From Bacillota bacterium (GTDB taxonomy: Bacteria; Bacillota; Tb-RUG-66): a DNA stretch of 5,098 nucleotides. Positions 1 to 5,098 of this stretch are shown piece after piece; the stretch's first letter is position 1, and each line of letters opens with the position of its first letter. The position numbers and the translations under genes are program-made. Location: contig JAEEYS010000040.1 in the NCBI GenBank assembly GCA_016288255.1, positions 1 through 5,098 on the forward strand, in the 5' to 3' direction. Under the pieces are notes generated by a model that did no database searches, was not told the DNA's origin, and was given only the letters and a program-made list of their open reading frames with translations.

Positions 1-2028
1 AAAGAAATGACGGGAGAGATGGACGAGGAAATGATCCGGAATCTGGCTTCTTTGTTAAATCAATTGCGGACGTTGGATGAAAAACGGGACGATGTGATCC
101 GAAAAATCAGCGCTTTGGGGAAATTGACCGATGAACTGAAGCAAAAGATTTTGGAAGCGAAGACCGTAACGGAAATAGAAGACTATTATCTGCCTTATCG
201 GCCCAAAAAGACCACGCTGGCTTCCAAAGCGAAAGAAAAAGGGCTGGAGCCTTTGGCTCTTTTTTTGCTGAAAAAAGGGGACAAGGATGCTCTGGAAGAA
301 GCGAAACGCTACATAAATGAGGAAAAAGGCGTTTCTTCCGCGGAAGAGGCGGTAAAAGGCGCTTTGGAAATCGTGATCGAAGCCATTGCGGAAAAAGCGG
401 ATTATCGTCAAAATATCAGAAATACGACCTATCGGAACGGGCTGATCAAGACCAAAGCCCTGACAGAAGAAAAAACGGAATTTGACATGTATTACGATTA
501 TGAAGAAGGGCTCAAAAAATTGCCTTCTCATCGGATCTTAGCGATCAACAGAGGAGAAAAAGAAGGGGTTTTGGGTGTAAAAGTAGTGGTGGCGGAAGAC
601 GCCATTTTACATTATTTGGAAAATAAATGCTTAAAAGAATGGCCGCAGGCCAATCGGGAGTATTTGAACAAAGCGGTAAAAGAAGCGTATAAGAGGATGA
701 TCTCGACCGCTGTGGCGAGAGAGATCAGAAAAGACCTGACAGAAAAAGCGGAAGAAAAGGCGATCGATGTTTTTCAGAAAAATCTAAAACAGCTGCTTTT
801 GCAGCCGCCTGTCAAAAACAAGGTGATCATGGGGATCGATCCGGCTTACCGGACAGGCTGTAAAATTGCCGTAGTCAATGAGATCGGCGATGTATTGGCA
901 GTGGAAAAGACGTTTCATACACCGCCTCAAAATAAAGTGAAAGAAAGCAAGAAAACGATTTTGGGATTGATCGACACTTGGAAGGTGGACGTGATCTCTA
1001 TCGGCAACGGAACGGGTTCCAGAGAAACGGAACAGTTTATTGCGGAAACCATAAAAGAAGCGAACAGAGAAGTTTCTTATATCATCGTCAATGAGGCAGG
1101 GGCTTCTGTCTATTCCGCCTCGGAATTGGCGAGGGAGGAATTCCCCGATTTGGATGTGACCTACCGCGGGGCGATCTCCATTGCAAAAAGGCTGCAGGAT
1201 CCTTTGGCGGAACTGGTGAAGATCGAGCCGAAAGCCATTGGAGTGGGGCAATACCAGCATGACGTTTCACAAAAGGAACTGGAACAGAAATTGCAGGATA
1301 CGGTGGAATCCTGCGTGAATTATGTGGGCGTGGATTTAAATACCGCCTCACCGTCTCTGTTGAGTTATGTGGCGGGGATCAATAAAACCACAGCGGGCAA
1401 TATCGTAAAATACCGTTCCAAGATCAAACGATTCAGCAATCGGGAACAGCTGAAAGAAGTGCCGCGGCTGGGTGCCAACGCGTTTTTACAGTGTGCCGGG
1501 TTTTTAAGGATCGCGGAAGGAGACAATCCTCTGGACAATACGCCGATCCACCCGGAATCTTATCGGGCGGCGGAAGAGCTGTTAAAAGAAAATCAGTTTT
1601 CCCTGCAGGACTTAAAAGAAAAACAAAGCAAAGAGATCGCGGAAAAATTGGACAAAGTGGATCTCAGATCTTTGGCTGAAAAATTAAAAGTGGGCGTTCC
1701 CACGTTAAAAGATATGATAGAGGCACTGGAAAAACCAAAACGGGATCCCAGAGACAGTATGCCGGAACCGATCTTTCGGAAAGAAGTGGTCAAACTGGAA
1801 GATCTGAGAGAAGGGATGATCTTAAAGGGCAATGTGATCAACGTGCTGGATTTTGGCGCTTTTGTGGATATTGGCGTGAAGCAGAGCGGTCTGGTGCACA
1901 TTTCCGAAATGAGCGATCGATTCATCAAACACCCTTTGGATGTGGTACAAGTAGGAGATGTGGTGGAAGTAAAAGTAATACGAGTGGATATGGAAAAACA
2001 GCGAATCTATTTATCCATGAAGCGATAA
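1..2028 (+). CDS. tex: Tex, S1-domain RNA-binding transcription accessory protein (5' partial)
   Basis: Tex is a cytoplasmic nucleic-acid-binding protein linked to transcription; its exact role is poorly defined. The reading frame is open from base 1, and the first visible residues (KEMTGEMDEE) match the family's internal RYRKE-x-TG-x-x-DE segment. The ATG at 7 is therefore an internal methionine, and roughly 35-40 N-terminal residues lie upstream of the window. Counting visible codons from base 1, an alpha-helical N-terminal region is followed by a YqgF/RNase H-like domain from about residue 275 (MGIDPAYRTG, with D280, then GNGTGSRE and NEAGASVYSAS). Helix-hairpin-helix segments span about 441-503 (AGINKTTAGNIV, then VPRLGANAF), and the Tex signature HPESY is at 517-521. 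An S1 RNA-binding domain at about 601-675 carries DFGAFVDIG and GLVHISEM. The protein stops right after S1, giving an estimated full length near 713, as in other Firmicutes. tsaE follows after 24 bases with no terminator, suggesting cotranscription. Confidence 0.96.
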   Translation, partial: KEMTGEMDEEMIRNLASLLNQLRTLDEKRDDVIRKISALGKLTDELKQKILEAKTVTEIEDYYLPYRPKKTTLASKAKEKGLEPLALFLLKKGDKDALEEAKRYINEEKGVSSAEEAVKGALEIVIEAIAEKADYRQNIRNTTYRNGLIKTKALTEEKTEFDMYYDYEEGLKKLPSHRILAINRGEKEGVLGVKVVVAEDAILHYLENKCLKEWPQANREYLNKAVKEAYKRMISTAVAREIRKDLTEKAEEKAIDVFQKNLKQLLLQPPVKNKVIMGIDPAYRTGCKIAVVNEIGDVLAVEKTFHTPPQNKVKESKKTILGLIDTWKVDVISIGNGTGSRETEQFIAETIKEANREVSYIIVNEAGASVYSASELAREEFPDLDVTYRGAISIAKRLQDPLAELVKIEPKAIGVGQYQHDVSQKELEQKLQDTVESCVNYVGVDLNTASPSLLSYVAGINKTTAGNIVKYRSKIKRFSNREQLKEVPRLGANAFLQCAGFLRIAEGDNPLDNTPIHPESYRAAEELLKENQFSLQDLKEKQSKEIAEKLDKVDLRSLAEKLKVGVPTLKDMIEALEKPKRDPRDSMPEPIFRKEVVKLEDLREGMILKGNVINVLDFGAFVDIGVKQSGLVHISEMSDRFIKHPLDVVQVGDVVEVKVIRVDMEKQRIYLSMKR

Positions 2029-2040
2029 GAAATGATAAAA

Positions 2041-2046
2041 AGGAGG
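2041..2046 (+). promoter_or_regulatory. Strong ribosome binding site that sets the tsaE start
   Basis: A perfect AGGAGG lies 6 bases upstream of the ATG at 2053, which is ideal spacing. An in-frame ATG at 2032 would add seven residues (MIKRRVP), but it would put this Shine-Dalgarno sequence inside the coding region and has only weak upstream complementarity itself. The site therefore favours 2053 as the true start. Confidence 0.88.
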
Positions 2047-2052
2047 GTACCC

Positions 2053-2532
2053 ATGTATAGTATCTATTTAGGCACACCGGAAGATATGGAACTTTTGGGA
2101 GAAGCGATCGGTAAAACCGCTCGGCCCGGGGACATTATTTTATTGGAAGGCAGTTTGGGAAGCGGGAAGACCACTCTTACCAAAGGGATCGCAAAGGGAC
2201 TTGATGTGCAAGACGAGATCACCAGTCCTACTTTTAATCTGATCAAGCAGTACGGCGGGTCTTTGGATCTGTACCACTTTGATCTGTATCGTTTGGAAGA
2301 AGAAAAGGAACTGCTTCATCTGGGCTATGAAGAGTATTTTTATGGCAACGGCGTAACGGTGATCGAGTGGGCGGATTATTTGGATCATTATTTGCCGGAA
2401 GAATATCTTTTGGTACGGATCACTTATGGCAAAGGGGAAGAAGTGGGCCGCGAAGTAGATATTTCCGGACATGGCGCCCGCTATAAGGAATTTGTGGAGG
2501 AGTTGAAATACTATGACTATTCTGGCGATTGA
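2053..2532 (+). CDS. tsaE: TsaE, ATPase subunit of the tRNA t6A37 threonylcarbamoyl transfer complex
   Basis: TsaE is a small P-loop ATPase that binds the TsaB-TsaD heterodimer in the cytoplasm and is required for multiple turnover of t6A formation at tRNA position 37. From the ATG at 2053 the protein has 159 residues, normal for the family. The Walker A loop is GSLGSGKTT at residues 33-41. The family motif SPTF is at 58-61, the YHFDLYRL block at 74-81 includes the conserved D77, and the VIEWADYL block at 103-110 includes E105-W106. All are in the expected order for TsaE (formerly YjeE/YdiB). The P-loop has serine where GDLGAGKTT is more usual (S34 for D, S37 for A); the catalytic Gly-Lys-Thr is intact. 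Its 3' end overlaps the start of tsaB by 20 bases. Start choice rests on the AGGAGG at 2041-2046. Confidence 0.96.
   Translation: MYSIYLGTPEDMELLGEAIGKTARPGDIILLEGSLGSGKTTLTKGIAKGLDVQDEITSPTFNLIKQYGGSLDLYHFDLYRLEEEKELLHLGYEEYFYGNGVTVIEWADYLDHYLPEEYLLVRITYGKGEEVGREVDISGHGARYKEFVEELKYYDYSGD
2496..2502 (+). promoter_or_regulatory. Ribosome binding site for tsaB inside the tsaE coding region
   Basis: GGAGGAG lies within the last codons of tsaE, 10 bases before the tsaB ATG at 2513. It supports that start and the 20-base tsaE/tsaB overlap, an arrangement typical of translational coupling. Confidence 0.75.
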
Positions 2533-3202
2533 TACATCGACTGCGGTGAAGACAGCGGCGGTTTTAACGGAAGATCAGAAATTGACGGAATATTATTCCG
2601 ATGATGTCAAAAATCATTCGGAAAGCGTGCTGCCTATGATTGACAGACTGCTAAAGGACAGAAAACTGTCTGTGAAAGACGTTGATTGCATCATGATAGG
2701 CAAGGGACCCGGTTCTTATACAGGGCTTCGGATCGGCGCGGCAACGGTCAAGGGCTTGGCTTTCGGCAGAAATATCCCGATCATCGGCGTTTCGACCTTG
2801 GAAGCGTTGTCTTATAATTTGCTTGTCAGAAAAGGCTATATCGCGCCTATTTTAGACGCCAGAAGAGGAGAAGTGTATACGGCTTTGTTTTATTCCAACG
2901 GGAAAAAACTGGAGAGAAAAGCGTCGGAGGTCTGCCTGAAAATGGAAGATTGGCTCTTCAGACTAAAGAAGGAATATCCGGAAGAAGAGATCGCTTTTTT
3001 GGGAGATGCGGTGGATAAGTTTGCTTCTTCCATTGTGGAGATCTTAGGAGAAAAGGGGTACCTTGCGCCCGTTGAGCAAAGAGGGATCCGGGCAAGCTCT
3101 GTTTTGCTTTCCGGAAAAAATCATATGGAAGAATCCGTAACGGCAAGTGAGTATGTGCCGGATTATTTGAAAACACCATTTATCAATACAAAGAAAGAGT
3201 AG
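2513..3202 (+). CDS. tsaB: TsaB, scaffold subunit of the tRNA t6A37 threonylcarbamoyl transfer complex
   Basis: TsaB is an ASKHA-fold paralogue of TsaD that dimerises with it and is needed for t6A synthesis, but it has no complete catalytic site of its own. The 229-residue product shows the N-terminal ILAIDTS strand (residues 3-9), HSE at 35-37, the hallmark GPGSYTGLRIG at 65-75 and DARRGEVY at 115-122. These are the diagnostic TsaB (YeaZ/YdiC) blocks in order. It lacks the HxxxH metal-binding pair found in the TsaD encoded downstream, as expected. The C-terminus ends with a VPDYLK segment corresponding to the family's P-x-YLR region, followed by a short basic tail. The start at 2513 has a good Shine-Dalgarno sequence inside tsaE. 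The stop at 3200-3202 is followed by rimI after 5 bases, so the genes are very probably cotranslated. Confidence 0.96.
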   Translation: MTILAIDTSTAVKTAAVLTEDQKLTEYYSDDVKNHSESVLPMIDRLLKDRKLSVKDVDCIMIGKGPGSYTGLRIGAATVKGLAFGRNIPIIGVSTLEALSYNLLVRKGYIAPILDARRGEVYTALFYSNGKKLERKASEVCLKMEDWLFRLKKEYPEEEIAFLGDAVDKFASSIVEILGEKGYLAPVEQRGIRASSVLLSGKNHMEESVTASEYVPDYLKTPFINTKKE

Positions 3203-3207
3203 AGACG

Positions 3208-3729
3208 ATGAACTATGAATTTCGACTGATGCGGACGGAAGATATTCCGGATGTGTTGGAAATAGAAAAACGCAGCAACTATCATCCTTGGACGGAAAAG
3301 GATTTTTTGAGAGAGATCAATGAAAACGGATATGCCCAATATGTGGTGGGTGTGGATCTGGATCAAAACAGGGTTTTCGGTTACGGCGGTATGTGGATCC
3401 TTTTTGATGAGAGCCATATTACCAATGTAGCGATCCATCCGGATTATCGGGGAAAGCATCTTGCCAATGAATTGATGGCAGCTATGATGGCGGTATCCAT
3501 CTATTACGGGGCGGAAAAAATGACGCTGGAAGTAAGGGTATCCAATGAAAGAGCGATTCAGTTATATTTAAAATGGGGCTTTGTGTTTCAAGGGAAACGG
3601 AAAGCCTATTATGAGGACAATCGGGAAGATGCCCATATTATGTGGAATGAGAATATCAAAGAATGGATCGAGGGACTGAAAGAAGATGGAAAAACATTTG
3701 ACAGTTTTGGCAGTGGAATCCTCTTGTGA
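3208..3729 (+). CDS. rimI: RimI-like GNAT N-acetyltransferase (ribosomal protein S18 N-alpha-acetyltransferase family)
   Basis: The family transfers acetyl from acetyl-CoA to protein N-termini, classically the alanine of ribosomal protein S18. The 173-residue product has the GNAT fold signature: an N-terminal RLMRTEDIPDVLEIE segment with HPW at 26-28, the acetyl-CoA-binding stretch ITNVAIHPDYRGKHLA at 71-86, and the RimI block LEVRVSN at 107-113. LYLKWGF follows at 119-125 and EDAHIMW at 140-146. E108 and Y120 match by spacing (12 residues apart) the catalytic Glu103 and Tyr115 of Salmonella RimI. In the R/Q-x-x-G-x-G/A loop the first glycine is replaced by H84. The last 20-25 residues extend beyond the usual RimI end, and about the last 15 are encoded within the tsaD overlap. 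The start has only a weak Shine-Dalgarno sequence and lies 5 bases after the tsaB stop, which suggests coupling. The true acetylation substrate cannot be told from sequence. Confidence 0.92.
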   Translation: MNYEFRLMRTEDIPDVLEIEKRSNYHPWTEKDFLREINENGYAQYVVGVDLDQNRVFGYGGMWILFDESHITNVAIHPDYRGKHLANELMAAMMAVSIYYGAEKMTLEVRVSNERAIQLYLKWGFVFQGKRKAYYEDNREDAHIMWNENIKEWIEGLKEDGKTFDSFGSGILL

Positions 3730-4726
3730 TGAAACTTCTGCCTCTGTGGTGCGGGACGGAAAAGAAGTCTTATCCAATGTGATCGCTTCACAAATAGAGA
3801 TACATAAAAAATACGGCGGAGTGGTGCCGGAAGTGGCCTCCAGACAGCATATGGAAAATGTGATCGGCGTGATGGAAGAGGCGATCTTAAAAAGCGGTCT
3901 TACACTGGAAGAGATCGATGTGTTCGGCGTCACCAACGGACCCGGTTTGGTAGGAGCTCTTTTGGTAGGAGTCTCTACGGTAAAGTCGCTGGCGTATGGA
4001 CTGGGGAAACCCTTTATTGGGGTCAACCACATTGAAGGACATATTTTAGCCAATGCCATAGAACACGAACTTGATTTTCCTTTGATCTGTTTGGTGGTTT
4101 CCGGAGGACATACCCATTTGGTCTTGGTCAAAGATTACGGAGAATATGAAGTTTTGGGCAGGACTTTGGATGACGCCGCGGGAGAAGCCTATGACAAAAC
4201 GGCTCGTATTTTGGGACTGGGTTATCCCGGCGGCCCCAAAGTAGAAGCTTTGGCAAAAGAAGGAGACCCCTTCGCCATTGAATTTCCCAAGGCATATTTG
4301 TCCAAAGATTCTTTGGATTTTAGTTTCAGCGGCTTAAAATCCGCGGTGATCAATTATGTACATCAGCAGGAACAAAAAAATCTACCCTATTCCAAAGCGG
4401 ATGTAGCGGCCGGTTTTCAAGAAGCGGTGATACAGATCTTAGAGGATAAATTGTTTTTGGCGGTAAAGCAAATGCCGGTGAAGACCATTGCTTTGGCCGG
4501 CGGTGTGGCATCCAACGGGACATTGAGAGACAGACTGAAAGCGCGGGCGGAAAAAGAAGGACTTCGCTTTTTGTATCCGTCTCCCGTATATTGTACAGAC
4601 AACGGAGCCATGATCGGCGTTGCGGCCTATCATCAATATGAAAAAAGATTGCGGGAAAAGAGATTTTCCGAGATCAGCGATCTCAGCTTGAACGCCTATG
4701 CCAATATGCCGTTGGTGGCAAAATAA
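3686..4726 (+). CDS. tsaD: TsaD, catalytic subunit, tRNA N6-adenosine threonylcarbamoyltransferase
   Basis: TsaD (Kae1/YgjD family) transfers the threonylcarbamoyl group from TC-AMP to N6 of A37 in ANN-decoding tRNAs, working with TsaB and TsaE. The 346-residue length is normal. Seen in order are VESSCDETS at residues 10-18, GGVVPEVASRQH at 44-55, NGPGLVGALLVG at 84-95, and the metal-binding HIEGH at 115-119. These are followed by SGGHT at 139-143, AGGVASN at 271-277, and CTDNGAMIG, whose D305 should be the third metal ligand. All catalytic landmarks are intact. The ATG at 3686 places the first beta strand exactly where the family begins and has GAGGG 11 bases upstream, although this puts the start 44 bases inside rimI. 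The coding region ends just before a strong hairpin terminator. TsaC, which supplies TC-AMP, is not in the window. Confidence 0.98.
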   Translation: MEKHLTVLAVESSCDETSASVVRDGKEVLSNVIASQIEIHKKYGGVVPEVASRQHMENVIGVMEEAILKSGLTLEEIDVFGVTNGPGLVGALLVGVSTVKSLAYGLGKPFIGVNHIEGHILANAIEHELDFPLICLVVSGGHTHLVLVKDYGEYEVLGRTLDDAAGEAYDKTARILGLGYPGGPKVEALAKEGDPFAIEFPKAYLSKDSLDFSFSGLKSAVINYVHQQEQKNLPYSKADVAAGFQEAVIQILEDKLFLAVKQMPVKTIALAGGVASNGTLRDRLKARAEKEGLRFLYPSPVYCTDNGAMIGVAAYHQYEKRLREKRFSEISDLSLNAYANMPLVAK

Positions 4727-4730
4727 AAAG

Positions 4731-4769
4731 AAAAAACAGATAGGGACATGTTTTCTTATCTGTTTTTTT
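4731..4769 (+). terminator. Rho-independent terminator after tsaD, A-tract/T-tract hairpin
   Basis: AAAAAACAGATA at 4731-4742 is the exact reverse complement of TATCTGTTTTTT at 4757-4768. The stem can extend inward through G-U, G-C, G-U and A-U pairs (4743-4746 with 4753-4756) to a 6-base loop at 4747-4752. The descending arm ends in seven T residues. It begins 4 bases after the tsaD stop. Because the outer arms are A-tract and T-tract, it has the shape of a bidirectional terminator, although the next gene is on the same strand. Confidence 0.88.
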
Positions 4770-4858
4770 GGGTGGAAGATGGGAAGAATCGGATTTTAAA
4801 GAGAGGCGTACAAAAGGGTAAAGGTATATTCTACTGAAAAGAAAGGATACGGCGTAAG

Positions 4859-5098
4859 ATGTTTGATAAAACGGCAAAAAAAACGGTACAAATCGGAGAT
4901 ACTACCATGGAGTATGTTGTATTCGGCCGTGGTAAAAAGAATTTGGTGATGATCCCCGGCTTGTCTTTGACGGGGCTTGTAGGGCCTGCTTTTTTCTGGG
5001 CTTTTTATTATAGGATCTTCGCAAAAGAGTATCGGGTGTATCTTTTTGACAGAAAAGCCGTCATACCGCCGGGGTATACCGTGCGGCAGATCGCGGAA
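4859..5098 (+). CDS. Alpha/beta-hydrolase-like protein, N-terminal 80 residues (3' partial)
   Basis: The frame is open from the ATG at 4859 to the window edge (80 codons) and continues beyond it. AAAGGA at 4842-4847 sits 11 bases upstream as a plausible Shine-Dalgarno sequence. Residues 10-33 look like the first two beta strands of an alpha/beta hydrolase (VQIGDTTMEYVVFG, then NLVMIPG). The IPG turn at 32-34 corresponds to the oxyanion-hole position, and YRVYLFDRK at about 58-66 looks like the strand that precedes the PPGYTVRQIAE segment. This pattern resembles clostridial alpha/beta-fold hydrolases of unknown substrate. The nucleophile elbow (G-x-S-x-G) and the rest of the triad would lie past the window, so activity cannot be confirmed. 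A hydrophobic aromatic stretch at about 39-54 (LVGPAFFWAFYY) probably belongs to the helix after the oxyanion loop; there is no signal peptide. It lies beyond the tsaD terminator, so it is probably a separate transcription unit. Confidence 0.72.
   Translation, partial: MFDKTAKKTVQIGDTTMEYVVFGRGKKNLVMIPGLSLTGLVGPAFFWAFYYRIFAKEYRVYLFDRKAVIPPGYTVRQIAE

Larger units (their letters stand above)
1..4769 (+). other. Probable tex-tsaE-tsaB-rimI-tsaD operon
   Basis: Five same-strand genes are separated by +24, -20, +5 and -44 bases. There is no hairpin or promoter-sized gap among them, and a single strong terminator follows the last. This supports one transcript with coupled translation from tsaE onward. 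The promoter is upstream of the window. The cluster tsaE-tsaB-rimI-tsaD is a well-known bacterial arrangement; tex upstream is seen in Clostridia. Cotranscription of tex with the t6A genes is inferred from spacing only, so an internal promoter within tex is not excluded. Confidence 0.75.

Noticed and set aside
7..9. ATG at base 7 as the tex start codon
   Set aside because: The frame is open before it, and the residues around it match an internal Tex motif (KE-x-TG-x-x-DE), so the gene begins upstream of the window.
55..531. Minus-strand open frame of 158 codons opposite tex
   Set aside because: It is phenylalanine- and glutamine-rich low-complexity sequence, the complement of lysine/glutamate and leucine codons in tex, with no family features. 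The similar frame at 784-1260 is rejected for the same reason.
1491..1679. Plus-strand 62-codon frame inside tex
   Set aside because: It is entirely inside the Tex helix-hairpin-helix to S1 region in another frame, with no ribosome binding site and no recognisable domain.
2032..2052. Upstream in-frame ATG for tsaE (adds MIKRRVP)
   Set aside because: The AGGAGG at 2041-2046 is perfectly placed for the ATG at 2053, and the extra residues do not match the family N-terminus.
3568..4131. Minus-strand open frame of 187 codons over the rimI/tsaD junction
   Set aside because: It lies opposite two well-recognised genes, has no recognisable domain, and reflects their codon composition.
4794..4830. 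Possible promoter for the hydrolase gene (TATATT at 4825, TTTTAA at 4794, GGGTAA at 4816)
   Set aside because: No -35 element stands 16-18 bases before TATATT, and the sigma-B-like pairing TTTTAA/GGGTAA is poor in both sequence and spacing. Not strong enough to annotate.
4683..4877. Minus-strand 64-codon frame across the terminator
   Set aside because: It spans the hairpin terminator and the hydrolase start, and its codons derive from the A/T tracts. No start signal supports it.
1..5098. Search for CRISPR repeats, tRNA/rRNA genes, insertion sequences, attachment sites and riboswitches
   Set aside because: There are no regularly spaced repeats, no tRNA-like cloverleaf segment and no transposase or terminal inverted repeats. 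The only non-coding stretch over 30 bases (4727-4858) holds just the terminator and a short leader.

Overview
This window is an ordinary, densely packed plus-strand stretch of bacterial chromosome, most likely from a low-to-moderate GC Firmicute of the Clostridia (the gene order resembles Lachnospiraceae and relatives). The basis is the gene order tex-tsaE-tsaB-rimI-tsaD, strong AGGAGG-type ribosome binding sites, a short Tex protein without the long C-terminal tail seen in proteobacteria, and A/G-rich coding strands. No marker gene fixes the genus.

Layout: 1-2028 is tex, cut at its 5' end by the window edge. A 24-base gap leads to tsaE (2053-2532), then tsaB (2513-3202), rimI (3208-3729) and tsaD (3686-4726). 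tsaE/tsaB overlap by 20 bases, tsaB/rimI are 5 bases apart, and rimI/tsaD overlap by 44 bases. No terminator lies between any of these five genes, so they look like one transcription unit with translational coupling. A long A-tract/T-tract hairpin at 4731-4769 closes the unit. After a 132-base intergenic region, a new plus-strand gene begins at 4859. It encodes the N-terminus of an alpha/beta-hydrolase-like protein and runs off the 3' edge.

TsaB, TsaD and TsaE form the bacterial complex that transfers threonylcarbamoyl from TC-AMP to A37 of tRNAs reading ANN codons (t6A). The enzyme that makes TC-AMP (TsaC/Sua5) is not here and must be encoded elsewhere. RimI is a GNAT N-acetyltransferase commonly embedded in this cluster. 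Tex is a nucleic-acid-binding transcription accessory protein. The theme is translation and transcription housekeeping.

I found no mobile element, CRISPR array, RNA gene, phage gene or defence system, and nothing that looks like an undescribed system. The most notable non-gene signal is a roughly threefold excess of the tetranucleotide GATC. The remaining observations are small motif deviations and overlap architecture.
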